A program made the translations under genes and the position numbers. This document shows positions 17,201-24,913 of a DNA stretch of 51,755 bases, one piece after another; the first letter of the stretch is position 1, and the number at the start of each line of letters is the position of its first letter. Below the pieces are notes generated by a model. The model had not been told where the DNA came from and ran no database searches. It worked only from the letters and a program-made list of their open reading frames with translations. Source of the stretch: Paenibacillus barcinonensis (GTDB lineage: Bacteria > Bacillota > Bacilli > Paenibacillales > Paenibacillaceae); NCBI RefSeq assembly GCF_003217495.1, contig NZ_QJSW01000006.1, forward strand, positions 314,534 to 366,288, read 5' to 3'.

Positions 17201-19031
17201 TAAACGTTGTCACCTGAGTAGGCAATTTGAAGTCTGCAATAGGCTTCAGAGCAGTAGAACCTGTAGAGATGTAACGTGCTACAGGCTGACTCCAAGCCCC
17301 TTGTTCATCTAAAACTCGAAGCTGTAACAAGTAATCTTTCCCTACGGGGAGATTGGAAGGGATTAATTCGTCATTCCATGTAGTTGCCGTTGTTTCTCTC
17401 CACTTCCATTCCGTTTGTGAAATACCCTTGCTCGATGAAAATTCTTTATCTGGATCATAGGATTGGTCCTTAACATCAATGGAGTAATTAGCAGAGCCTT
17501 TGGTGACCTTCAAAGTAAAGTCTGCCACTGGCCTACGGTGAACGTATAGAAATTGTGGATTAGGATGATCCGTGCCAAACCACAATTCATACCTGCCGGG
17601 CTTGTCAAACGTTAAAGGTAAATCCTTCTGCCATTTCCCGCTCCATGGAACTTGACCTAAGCCGTTCTCAAAGTACGTACTATCATGTTCTATTTTCCAG
17701 CGTCCTTCAGGATGATCCGCAGTTTGAGTGTTCTGTTGTAAGGAGGAAGGATTGACTTCAAGATGGTTGTCTTCATCCAAAATCATGTATTGCTCATTTC
17801 CAACTCTTCTAACCTTAGAAGCAATGTAGTCTGCCAATTGATCCATAGCCGAGCTATATACGCTGTTATTGACGAATATTCCATTGCCGTTGTTACGCGC
17901 TACCAAGCGTTCCACTTGTGATTGGTTTGTAGTTGTTCCCAGCCCAACATAACTAACCTCATTACTGATCATACGGGTCAGGATTTCTGCTGAAGCTTGA
18001 GCATCATCCAAGTCTGAAACCACATTGTTTTCTAAATTCACGAGAAAACGATTTGAGCCTTCTCTCCAGATCGGTTGACGAATGACCTCAGTGAATTTTT
18101 TTGCGGTTTCAGTCGTAATGCTTACATTCTTAAAATGTGAGTTCGGGTTACTTGCAGCATAGGGTCCGAAAGAACCTTGTAAGAATGGAGAAGACGTATC
18201 CGTATAATCAATGTATTTTGTTCCGTTCACCCAGACCTGAGTATTGTTTCCATTCGCTATAATCTTAGCGTTATCCCACTGTCCTGATGTTACCGCATAT
18301 GGGACTCTACTTAATATTTTGCCACTTGCATTCGATAACGAACCACCGTATCCGTTCTCATAATAACTTCCAGTATAGTACCCGTCGGATGCATTAACTA
18401 CGCCATGATATAAGGGACCGCCGTGCATGGGATCACTTGCACTTGGGGTCCAGTTCGTGATTTTGGCTAAAGCTAGTATCTTATGATTTGGGTCCCATTC
18501 CAGAGCATAAAACGAATAGCTATCTGAACCCGTTTGCTTCATACGGAACGTGAATCCCCATGGATCATGATCTGTTGACATTGTAGAAAATTGAATGGTT
18601 TGATTCGTTGTTTGTTGCTTTGTCGAATCCCAAAAGCCTGTCCAATGCACATTGGCTGTAGTATAAATCTCATCCCCACTTAGTTGCCAGTTTGCTTTAA
18701 ATATATCTCCTGAATTAAGAGGATACTTTTGCCACGAATTAAAGATCGTAGCGGCATCAGCATCTTTACTGGATACTGTAGATGTTTGAACAGATTGTAT
18801 TTGAATCTGTTCAGTATTGATGCCTTTGTTAGCGAGTCTACTGAGTAAGTCTTGATTGAAGTTACTCAAAGACCATGAGTTATTACCAACGGCAAGAGCA
18901 ACATCAATCTTTGGATCAGCTTTAATACTGATCTGCACGTTTTCATCCGCTAACACTTGAGTAGTTGTTCCAGATAACAAAGACACTACCACGAGAAATG
19001 ACAGAAATACATTAATCGTTTTCCTGAACAT
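14265..19031 (-). CDS. Giant S-layer-anchored Fn3/PKD surface protein
   Basis: 1588 residues. Signal peptide to about residue 29 (VLA-DE). Residues 38-110 and 325-410 look like the halves of a von Willebrand-A-type region (DVALAVGNNSW; RFLVNLENNVVSDLDD), with a lectin/thrombospondin-like beta domain inserted between them. Two PKD-like modules follow at about 500-690, then seven fibronectin type III repeats at about 778-1370, each opening with a V..V..T.SV.L.W pattern. Three SLH modules at 1406-1588 (FEDIDRSF, FEDVQRTAW, FKDRNLIAIW) bind secondary wall polymer. It is transcribed into from the tad block and ends in its own terminator. A mating or biofilm adhesin is the likely role; the substrate is unknown. 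Confidence 0.85.
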   Translation of the reverse strand: MFRKTINVFLSFLVVVSLLSGTTTQVLADENVQISIKADPKIDVALAVGNNSWSLSNFNQDLLSRLANKGINTEQIQIQSVQTSTVSSKDADAATIFNSWQKYPLNSGDIFKANWQLSGDEIYTTANVHWTGFWDSTKQQTTNQTIQFSTMSTDHDPWGFTFRMKQTGSDSYSFYALEWDPNHKILALAKITNWTPSASDPMHGGPLYHGVVNASDGYYTGSYYENGYGGSLSNASGKILSRVPYAVTSGQWDNAKIIANGNNTQVWVNGTKYIDYTDTSSPFLQGSFGPYAASNPNSHFKNVSITTETAKKFTEVIRQPIWREGSNRFLVNLENNVVSDLDDAQASAEILTRMISNEVSYVGLGTTTNQSQVERLVARNNGNGIFVNNSVYSSAMDQLADYIASKVRRVGNEQYMILDEDNHLEVNPSSLQQNTQTADHPEGRWKIEHDSTYFENGLGQVPWSGKWQKDLPLTFDKPGRYELWFGTDHPNPQFLYVHRRPVADFTLKVTKGSANYSIDVKDQSYDPDKEFSSSKGISQTEWKWRETTATTWNDELIPSNLPVGKDYLLQLRVLDEQGAWSQPVARYISTGSTALKPIADFKLPTQVTTFKPLNVEEQSYDPGGRVITQKIWSITKDGNEMYTGSTMINDFRNLGSGSYTVSLKVLNDSNLWSDTFQRNVTVTEDLAAPTISFSPSKLNWTSEPMDITLTYYDDSGIASTWYKVSSSEESPSSWDTVGSDIQHVTLNREGQWYIHAKALDLAGKVTTSVGGPYQVQFQLEKPKLKVNQVTTNSVDLGWTLPSTTTTDGIQYEIINQTTKEAWTVDYPTDQLTDKKLEAGTEYNYVIKVKNHVGETVGDSFKVLTLPNKVDGIKIGFEDHQSDKATISFDSVPSATGYLFVLYESSKNGIVKVSEQTWQEAGTHVIGDLKAGSQYFTSLVAKNESGYSEVVSNGFISLPSAPGEFKIVQVTDTKVDLGWLPSETATHYQLLRSLQEVYEGTELSYTDEDLNSATAYNYQLAAKNDSGFGDIADLDVLTLPSKVAVTVEKVTASSVELSWKAVHGADTYVVMLKGDPILEIASDQNHATVQDLEAGADHELSVVAQNESGQSTPDVLHVRTLPASPTHITVKDIQETSVVLHWATMTGADKYKLKLDDQVYEISKPELELEGLVGDQEYSATIQAGNESGYGEANEFKFVTLPSAPELKVDKVTSNTMTVKWSKKPNATKYKIYDENEKSIAETEKLSFTWAKLEAGKTYTFYVSVVNESGEGVKTKVTQQMLPGGWGSTDRELNQVVHISDVTLDSVVVSWKAALGAEQYKIVDAKGSSLGRAATPAISYTVSGLNNSTDYSGWVLIPLNDAGEGTAAPVPSFRTLTPYYGGNETVPVTKEEPLQPKQEPSNETQLPVKGTPTFEDIDRSFAKEAILALFEKGIVRGVSDKRFEPERQVTRVEFASMLVRALELQETSDAKLTFEDVQRTAWYAPELTAAVMNGVAHGFSDKEFRPFDMVTREQAAKMISNAAYDQVPMAEVNFKDRNLIAIWAKPEVAALTVEKIITGYPDETFKPKHNLTRAESSVLIYRALSIFSK

Positions 19032-19065
19032 TCACTTTCCTCCTATCAAAATGTCATGAAAAAAG

Positions 19066-19083
19066 CTCTGTCATTCGACAGAA
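19066..19083 (-). terminator. Terminator overlapping the cpaB-like stop
   Basis: TTCTGTCGAATGACAGAG hairpin followed on the minus strand by CTTTTTTC. The stop codon of the CpaB-like gene (19071) lies inside the hairpin. It would end or attenuate the tad operon before the giant SLH gene. Confidence 0.85.
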
Positions 19084-19811
19084 CCTTTATCATCCGTTTT
19101 ATTTATCATGTTGCTATCCAGCGCTACTCCAGTCGGTGTAAAATACACTTTCCCTTCTTCCTGATAACGAATAAGGGCTGCTGCAACTTTAGAGTCGGTA
19201 GTTTCTACTACAGCAATGGATGGAATTGGATTTTGATTTCCTGTTCCTTCTCTTTGTGGCTCGTAACCGTTTTGATTTTGTCGTTCTTTAATGAGAAGCC
19301 CCTTCAGAAGAGGATCATCTGCTGGAGTAATTAGACGTGCAGGCTCCCGATCTGCACCTTCGATGTAAACATAAGCATCCGCTACCGTTCCTGGCTTGAT
19401 CATGTCACCGGCACTCTTTACTTGGTCGGTCTGAACCCCCACAAACATCGCTCCATCCTTCAATTCCAGACTTTCACCATATTTGCTATCCTTGGCTGGG
19501 ACGAGAAGGGATTTCGATACCGGCACTCCAGCCGGGATACCAACATCTGCCGTTACCCATGCCTCTCCTTTCAATTCTGTCAGATCTCGAATCGCATCAT
19601 CTGGAATCTCGCTTTGCACTACCTTACGCTGAACAAACATCCCTTCAACCAAGCTATAAGGAAGCAAGTTCTCTTTTGCCACATAAATAAGCTCCGTTGT
19701 TGTTTGACGTTTGACGATATTGCTTTGAATAACTACGGCTGTTCCGGCCAATATCAAAGCAACGGCCACTATAAAAATTCGGCGTGTTGCCTTATTCCAC
19801 AGTTTTTTCAA
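19071..19811 (-). CDS. cpaB: CpaB/RcpC-like pilus assembly protein (SAF domain)
   Basis: 246 residues. One N-terminal membrane anchor (FIVAVALILAGTAVVIQ) is followed by a SAF-type region: TELIYVAKENLLPYSLVEG, then IPAGVPVSKSLL, as in CpaB/RcpC proteins that are periplasmic or extracytoplasmic parts of the Tad apparatus. Translation starts at a TTG after AGGAGAGTGGGAG. It follows the TadE-like genes with a 14-base gap and closes the tad operon. Firmicute Tad systems have no outer membrane, so CpaB here probably stabilises the pilus base in the wall. Confidence 0.75.
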   Translation of the reverse strand: MKKLWNKATRRIFIVAVALILAGTAVVIQSNIVKRQTTTELIYVAKENLLPYSLVEGMFVQRKVVQSEIPDDAIRDLTELKGEAWVTADVGIPAGVPVSKSLLVPAKDSKYGESLELKDGAMFVGVQTDQVKSAGDMIKPGTVADAYVYIEGADREPARLITPADDPLLKGLLIKERQNQNGYEPQREGTGNQNPIPSIAVVETTDSKVAAALIRYQEEGKVYFTPTGVALDSNMINKTDDKGSVE

Positions 19812-19825
19812 TGACTCCCACTCTC

Positions 19826-20251
19826 CTATTTAAATTCACCTAAATATGGCGTATGACGTGTAATCGTCAATGGAAACGAGTCTAGTCCAAAAATCTTCCC
19901 TGCAATTAGTTGTACCTTGGTATCAAATTGAGCTTCGATTCTTGGGATTACTCCTAAGTACGTCACAGTGGCCTTCAATACACTATCCGAAAAATGCTTA
20001 TTCATCAGATTTGCATTCAGCCTTAAATTGTCTTTGAGAATATTGTGTACCACTCCAACTGCTACATTTTCGTTCAGTTCTAAACGTCCCCGCTGATTCT
20101 CGATTTCCTGTGTGCTGGCTATGATTGCTCCGTCCAGTGCTTGTTCCACTGCCTTTTCAATCTTTAAATGGGCGTTGTACACCACAAGAAAATCAATCAG
20201 AAAAAATAAAGCAAAGGCGCCAAATAAAATCAGCGCCAGATTGCGGAACAT
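19826..20251 (-). CDS. TadE/TadF-like pseudopilin
   Basis: 141 residues. A single N-terminal hydrophobic helix (LALILFGAFALFFLIDFLVVYNAH) is followed by an extracytoplasmic domain containing KIEKAVEQALDGAI, the pattern of TadE/TadF minor pilins of the Tad system. The ATG follows GAAGGAAGGG. It lies in the operon between another TadE-like gene and cpaB. A classical prepilin cleavage site is not obvious. Confidence 0.6.
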   Translation of the reverse strand: MFRNLALILFGAFALFFLIDFLVVYNAHLKIEKAVEQALDGAIIASTQEIENQRGRLELNENVAVGVVHNILKDNLRLNANLMNKHFSDSVLKATVTYLGVIPRIEAQFDTKVQLIAGKIFGLDSFPLTITRHTPYLGEFK

Positions 20252-20266
20252 AGTTCATCCCTTCCT

Positions 20267-20689
20267 TCATCGGAAAAATGTATGGGCCAAGCCATTCGCT
20301 TGTACACGTATAGGAAGCTTTACCGTCTTCCCTAATGGCTTCAGCCCGATACACTCATACACCATACTTGCTTCCACAGTAACCGGGTTCCCTCGATCTA
20401 CACGCTTAGGTGTAGCTGTTAAGGTTACTTTAGCTGGATCAATTCCGGTCTTCTGGAGCAAACGATCAAATTGTTCACGATTCACAGTATCAAATCCATT
20501 TTCAGCTTTGATGACCTCAAGTAATTCATTGCTTGCAATGGTCAGCTTTTGTTGCTGTGAGATATAACCATATACATCAATACCAAGATAGAAAAAGACA
20601 GAGGCCACCATTACGAAAAACATGAGTGGAATGGAACCTACTGCTCCTCTGTTATTCCGTAGCGGGGCTAACCATATCTTGAATTTCAA
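20267..20689 (-). CDS. TadE-like pseudopilin
   Basis: 140 residues. NNRGAVGSIPLMFFVMVASVFFYLG is typical of TadE proteins (a short basic N-terminus, RGA, then one hydrophobic helix), followed by an extracytoplasmic domain. The start is a TTG after GGAGGGGAGAG. It stands between the pilin gene and a second TadE-like gene, and would help initiate or shape the pilus. Confidence 0.7.
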   Translation of the reverse strand: MKFKIWLAPLRNNRGAVGSIPLMFFVMVASVFFYLGIDVYGYISQQQKLTIASNELLEVIKAENGFDTVNREQFDRLLQKTGIDPAKVTLTATPKRVDRGNPVTVEASMVYECIGLKPLGKTVKLPIRVQANGLAHTFFR

Positions 20690-20725
20690 ACTCTCCCCTC
20701 CTTCTATAGCTTCGCGTATGAAGTA

Positions 20726-20986
20726 TTAAGACAGGTTATCTAATCTGCCTGTGATGGATTGGAAAAACGTAGGCAACCAGCCTTTGATAAGCCCCCACAC
20801 AACGACAAGGGCTAGCACGCACAGTAACGCATAGCCTAAAATCTCAAAGATAGTAGCCCCTTGCTGATTTTGCAACGGACGCAGCAAACGAAGCCCAATA
20901 ACCTCGATCCGATAAGCTACCTTTGAATCCATACCATGTCTCCAACCAGCTACTTTTTTCACCATATTGTTCATGAACTTTTTCAT
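20726..20986 (-). CDS. Flp-type major pilin candidate
   Basis: 86 residues from the ATG at 20986, after GGAGGTCAAGACA; the longer open frame to 21061 overlaps tadC. About 45 residues in, QQGATIFEILGYALLCVLAL shows a prepilin cleavage context: Gly, then four residues, then Glu at position 5 of the mature helix, as in Flp pilins. The mature peptide would be about 40-45 residues, the size of Flp pilin. The leader is unusually long and basic. The prepilin peptidase for it is probably the protein at 9228-9665. Confidence 0.7.
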   Translation of the reverse strand: MKKFMNNMVKKVAGWRHGMDSKVAYRIEVIGLRLLRPLQNQQGATIFEILGYALLCVLALVVVWGLIKGWLPTFFQSITGRLDNLS

Positions 20987-21005
20987 TGTCTTGACCTCCG
21001 AATAG

Positions 21006-21899
21006 TTATAAATTTTGGATTTCTGAAAAGATATCAATAAATGCGATAATAACTGCGGCAAATGAATGAACCGCTACGAGAACGTACAACAACTTAATCT
21101 TTTGAGGCTGTCTACGCGTCACTTCTTTCAGTGCTGCCAACCGTAATTTTCGAAGATCACCTTTGATGCTGTCAAAATACTTCTTCGCATCACCGTATCC
21201 ATTGTTTACTCCGATCTTGACGGCAGCTGCGAAGTCCCTCATCACGGGTACATCCGTTTCGGCCGCAAATAAATCGATGGCATCTGTAAGCTTCATAATT
21301 CGAATATTTGCATTCAAGCGAGAGAGCATCTTCTTCATACGAGGGCCGCTCGTATCTTCTAAACGATGTATTGTCGTCATAAACGATTTACCTGTTTCCA
21401 GAGCAATCATCATTTTGCTTATAAGCTGTGGTAAATCCCTTGTGATCTCCTCTTGTCTTCGCTTGTAAGCTTTAGTGATCTCACCCAGTTGAGCTACGAA
21501 AAACACGAGCGTTGCTAATGGGATTACTAAAAATAATGCAGGCATTTGAAGCAAAAAAGGCAGCACTAAAAAAGGAAGACTTCCGGCAAGTGATTTCATC
21601 ACTTTGTCAGCAAGTTCTTCCTCAAAGGTGTTTTCTTTTCCTAGTAAGTTGTACATACGCCGAAGTTTCCCGTTAAACACTGGAAGTCGTACATTCATAA
21701 GCCTTGGCATCATTCGGTTTGCAAAAAACTGAGTTACCGGGTCCATCTTCAATTGACGCAATTCTTTGTTGTTCTTCTGTAACACCGATGCCTGGTTTGC
21801 ATACCGCTTCTCCAGATCAAAGTCAGGCAACCAGCTCTTCATCATAATCCCAGTCAAAAGTAACACAGATATAAACAACAACATACTGGATACAATCAA
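21006..21899 (-). CDS. tadC: TadC-like inner-membrane platform protein
   Basis: 297 residues. It has an N-terminal membrane segment, a central membrane pair (residues about 98-140: LPFLVLPFLLQMPALFLVIPL) and a C-terminal one, with a type II secretion F-type cytoplasmic domain between (DLPQLISKMMIALETGKSFMTTIHRLE). This is the TadC half of the TadB/TadC platform that couples the TadA motor to pilin assembly. It starts at a TTG after AAAGGAGGG, 14 bases downstream of tadB. Confidence 0.8.
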   Translation of the reverse strand: MIVSSMLLFISVLLLTGIMMKSWLPDFDLEKRYANQASVLQKNNKELRQLKMDPVTQFFANRMMPRLMNVRLPVFNGKLRRMYNLLGKENTFEEELADKVMKSLAGSLPFLVLPFLLQMPALFLVIPLATLVFFVAQLGEITKAYKRRQEEITRDLPQLISKMMIALETGKSFMTTIHRLEDTSGPRMKKMLSRLNANIRIMKLTDAIDLFAAETDVPVMRDFAAAVKIGVNNGYGDAKKYFDSIKGDLRKLRLAALKEVTRRQPQKIKLLYVLVAVHSFAAVIIAFIDIFSEIQNL

Positions 21900-21913
21900 A
21901 GAACATCCCTCCT

Positions 21914-22780
21914 TTAAATTTTATCGAGATTGAGTGACAGATAATCGTCACCCTTTCCTATCGCATAAAGCGTAGCTGCCGCGAAAGAAACAATGTAAAT
22001 TTGACCATGCAACGTATTTAGAAATACGTTGGCGTTTCCGTTGTTCATCATACTCATCATCACGGGCATCATCCACGACATGCCTATAACCGTAAAGAGC
22101 TGCCTCCGTTTGCTTTTCGCTTCAAGCTCCAGCTCTTGAATCTGAGTGATATCCTCACCAATCTCTTCGACTGTTTCTTTCAGGCTATCCAGCGACTGAG
22201 CATGGAATCCTTCCATTTGGGCCAATTTCAACTTATCTAAAAAGTCCTCCATTTTTCGGATTCGGAACTCACCAACCATTTCATCAAAAACCCGATCAAC
22301 AGGCAGCCCGACACGAAGTTGATTAGATGCTTTTTCAAACACGGGCTTCGTCACCCCATCCATTTCAAGCACTGCACTCTCCAATGCCTTCTGCACATTT
22401 GGGAAGTCAGTGAGTTTGCTGATAAACAGGCGCAAATTAGAAGGAAGATCGAACAAAACGTTTTGTCTGATCTTCCGTTTCACCTTGAGTACAATGGTTC
22501 TCGGTACTGTAAAACACAAAACTGTGCCTAAAGCGATGAAGAAGTAATTGCCTGTAAATAGGGCAACTACCCCAATCAAAGCGATAGAGATTAGCACCAG
22601 AAAACTGAACTCTCGAAAGGACAGAGACCACCCCACGGTTTCGGCCTCTTTCCGTATGCGCTCGTAACCGAGTACCTTGGATAGTGAAAAACTCTTACTT
22701 TGGTTTGTTTTGGGAATAACTAGGACCAGAGTAATCAAAGCAAGGACAAAGAAGTAAACAAAGCTCATCCATAGTGGCAT
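21914..22780 (-). CDS. tadB: TadB-like inner-membrane platform protein
   Basis: 288 residues from the ATG at 22780, four bases after the tadA stop; GGGGAGGAG inside the tadA end is its ribosome site, so the two are translationally coupled. Hydrophobic segments lie at the N-terminus, around residues 75-115 and at the C-terminus. The type II secretion F domain is seen in DLPSNLRLFISKLTDFPNVQKALE and the KMEDFLDKLKLAQMEG region. It pairs with TadC. Confidence 0.8.
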   Translation of the reverse strand: MPLWMSFVYFFVLALITLVLVIPKTNQSKSFSLSKVLGYERIRKEAETVGWSLSFREFSFLVLISIALIGVVALFTGNYFFIALGTVLCFTVPRTIVLKVKRKIRQNVLFDLPSNLRLFISKLTDFPNVQKALESAVLEMDGVTKPVFEKASNQLRVGLPVDRVFDEMVGEFRIRKMEDFLDKLKLAQMEGFHAQSLDSLKETVEEIGEDITQIQELELEAKSKRRQLFTVIGMSWMMPVMMSMMNNGNANVFLNTLHGQIYIVSFAAATLYAIGKGDDYLSLNLDKI

Positions 22781-22784
22781 TCTC

Positions 22785-24131
22785 TCACTCCTCCCCGCAC
22801 CAGCGAGATATGACATCCATAGGAGCACCTTCAGCAATGAGTTTTCGTCTGAGCTTCGTAAGCTTACCCGATTGACTAAAACGACGATGAACAGGATCAT
22901 ATTGGAAAATCGGGTGAATCACGGGCTTCTCTCCTTCAAAACGGATTAATTCGCCAATTTCAAATACAACCCGTTTACCTGTCTCTGCTTCATACTTCTG
23001 ATAAACAATCAAATCGTACGACATTACGATCTGAGATGCAGTCATTGGATTGTTACCAGAAAGTTGTAAGAAGCGTACCGCTGCTTCCTCCGTTCCATTC
23101 GCGTGAATGGTGAGATGTACAATATGCCCCGTATTGGCTGCTACCAATGCTTGGCTGGCTGCATATTCGTCCCGAACTTCCCCGATCAAAATAACATCTG
23201 GATTCTGGCGTAAGCTTGTCTTCACCAGCTTTGGGATCAGATAAGCCTTTCGTTCGTCCTCATGCTCTTTAACAATGACACTTGCAATGTTGGGATAGTC
23301 CTGATAGGTCGTTTTCGATTTCAGCAACATTTCCTCCGAATCTTCAATACAAAAAAATCGGGTCAGTCGATCATAATATTGTGGTAATCGGATAAGCTGG
23401 GTTGTTTTACCGCTATTCGTTCCTCCTGCAATGATAACTTTGGCTCCATACGGCAAAATATCTTCAAGGAATTGTGCCATCATATCCGACATGTTTCCAT
23501 AGGCAATGCAATCCGCATCTGAAAATACATCTGGAGGAAATTTACGAATGGAAATGATCGGACTGTGGGTACTTACGCCACCCCGAGTTACATCCATGAT
23601 GACGTTAATCCGAAAGCCACGATAATTCGCATCAATAACCGGCTCATTAGCAGTGAGTGTTTTGCCAATCGGCATGAGCATTTTATCAATGGTCTGATAA
23701 ATATGGTCATTATCCCGGAAACGGATTTCTGTCATATGAACAGGAAAACCGTTTTGTTCAACAATGACCTCTGCGGGTCCGTTAATCTCAATACTACTAA
23801 TGGCTGGATCATCCAGCGCGGGTTGCAGCACACCCATTTCCGTAATTTCTGTACGGATGTAGTCAATAACATCCCCAATATCCATCGTAAACTTTAAATC
23901 CCGTTGATCTCGGATGTAGTCTGAGATGTGATATCTAACCCGATTTCTCGCCTGTTCATCAATAATTGCTCGTACAAATTCATCGTTGTAATTGGTGATA
24001 AGGTATTGTTGAGTTCGTTCCAACAACGTTTTCAGGGTTTCATCATCACCTTTACTACGAGCGCTTGATGCTTTGATTTCAGGTCGTTGGTACTGCACGT
24101 ACTCTGCCGGATTGATTACTCCGATTACCAT
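22785..24131 (-). CDS. tadA: TadA/CpaF secretion ATPase
   Basis: 448 residues. Walker A GGTNSGKTT lies at about residues 233-241, Asp box/Walker B in NPDVILIGEVRDEYAA at about 311-325, and the His box in HIVHLTIHANGTEEA. The N-terminal half contains SSIEINGPAEVIVEQNG, the CpaF/TadA signature. It powers pilin polymerisation. Gene order (tadZ-like, tadA, tadB, tadC, pilin) supports TadA rather than VirB11, although CpaF and VirB11 are related and it could also serve the adjacent T4SS, which has no VirB11 of its own in the window. The ATG follows GGAGGCAGATC; the start overlaps the end of the upstream gene by about 50 bases. Confidence 0.9.
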   Translation of the reverse strand: MVIGVINPAEYVQYQRPEIKASSARSKGDDETLKTLLERTQQYLITNYNDEFVRAIIDEQARNRVRYHISDYIRDQRDLKFTMDIGDVIDYIRTEITEMGVLQPALDDPAISSIEINGPAEVIVEQNGFPVHMTEIRFRDNDHIYQTIDKMLMPIGKTLTANEPVIDANYRGFRINVIMDVTRGGVSTHSPIISIRKFPPDVFSDADCIAYGNMSDMMAQFLEDILPYGAKVIIAGGTNSGKTTQLIRLPQYYDRLTRFFCIEDSEEMLLKSKTTYQDYPNIASVIVKEHEDERKAYLIPKLVKTSLRQNPDVILIGEVRDEYAASQALVAANTGHIVHLTIHANGTEEAAVRFLQLSGNNPMTASQIVMSYDLIVYQKYEAETGKRVVFEIGELIRFEGEKPVIHPIFQYDPVHRRFSQSGKLTKLRRKLIAEGAPMDVISRWCGEE

Positions 24132-24810
24132 GATCTGCCTCCCTCCATGCTAACAGCAATTGTTCTGGCCGATGAAGAATGGTTTCCTCGTTAAAGTCAC
24201 TGTTCTTCGACTCACTGAACAATTGAATGCTCTGCACCGCATAATCTTGACGTAATGCTTTAAACGCAGCATATGCACGAATTAATTCAACAGGCTCATT
24301 CATGTTTAATACCACATGATTCGCTTCTCGTAATGTAAAGAAGCTCATCGGATGAATTAACTGTCCCTGCAACACAACGAAGATATAGTGATACCCTGAC
24401 AAATGAACTTTCAAAGATGCTGGCAATTCGCTCAACGTCTTGTCCTGCTGAAGCTTAATCAAGGTAGGACTATCCACTTTGCTTTTCGGCTGAACCAGTA
24501 ATCCATCAAACCCCTCAAAATGTTGCAGGTAATCATGAACCCCTGCTAACATTCCCCGATCATAATCGATTAAAAGCTGGTCCACTGTCTGTCCGTGTTT
24601 CAGCTCCGAAATGCCCAAGCGATACGCCACTCGTGGTAAACCAAGACATGGAAGCTCTACGACAACAGCAGTCTCATCCTGTTTATTCACCAGATTCAAA
24701 AGACGCTGGAGAAGCAAGGTCGGATCACTTCCTGCCGGATTCCACAGCGCAACCATTACGCCTTTAGCCGGATTCACCAATCCTTTCTCTTTCTTCTTTC
24801 CAAATAACAC
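24079..24810 (-). CDS. TadZ/MinD-like protein with degenerate P-loop
   Basis: 243 residues from a GTG at 24810 preceded by AAAGGAG; the open frame extends further but through a terminator. It has the strand-loop-helix start of MinD/CpaE ATPases (KGVMVALWNPAGSDPTLLLQRLL), but the Walker lysines are missing, as in some TadZ proteins. The position just before tadA fits TadZ, which localises the pilus machine to a pole. Its last 18 codons overlap the tadA start. A second TadZ-like protein lies upstream (24914-26200). Confidence 0.55.
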   Translation of the reverse strand: MLFGKKKEKGLVNPAKGVMVALWNPAGSDPTLLLQRLLNLVNKQDETAVVVELPCLGLPRVAYRLGISELKHGQTVDQLLIDYDRGMLAGVHDYLQHFEGFDGLLVQPKSKVDSPTLIKLQQDKTLSELPASLKVHLSGYHYIFVVLQGQLIHPMSFFTLREANHVVLNMNEPVELIRAYAAFKALRQDYAVQSIQLFSESKNSDFNEETILHRPEQLLLAWREADHGNRSNQSGRVRAVPTT

Positions 24811-24881
24811 CGATATCTCTCTCCTTTCTGCATCATGATCAAAGAGGCAAACAACTTCCCCCTCATTCTTTAGACAAAAAA

Positions 24882-24909
24882 AGCCCCTGCTCAGCAAAGA
24901 GCAGAGGCT
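24882..24909 (-). terminator. Intrinsic terminator (AGCCTCTGC family)
   Basis: AGCCTCTGCTC and GAGCAGGGGCT pair around a short loop and are followed on the minus strand by TTTTTTT. Similar hairpins recur at 34369, 36318 and 38554. It lies inside the tad operon, between the two TadZ-like genes. Confidence 0.85.
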
Positions 24910-24913
24910 TCGG

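Noticed and set aside
22785..24131. VirB11 as the identity of the TadA-like ATPase
   Set aside because: CpaF-type N-terminal signature and the tadZ-like/tadA/tadB/tadC gene order favour TadA; VirB11-like use is left as a hypothesis.
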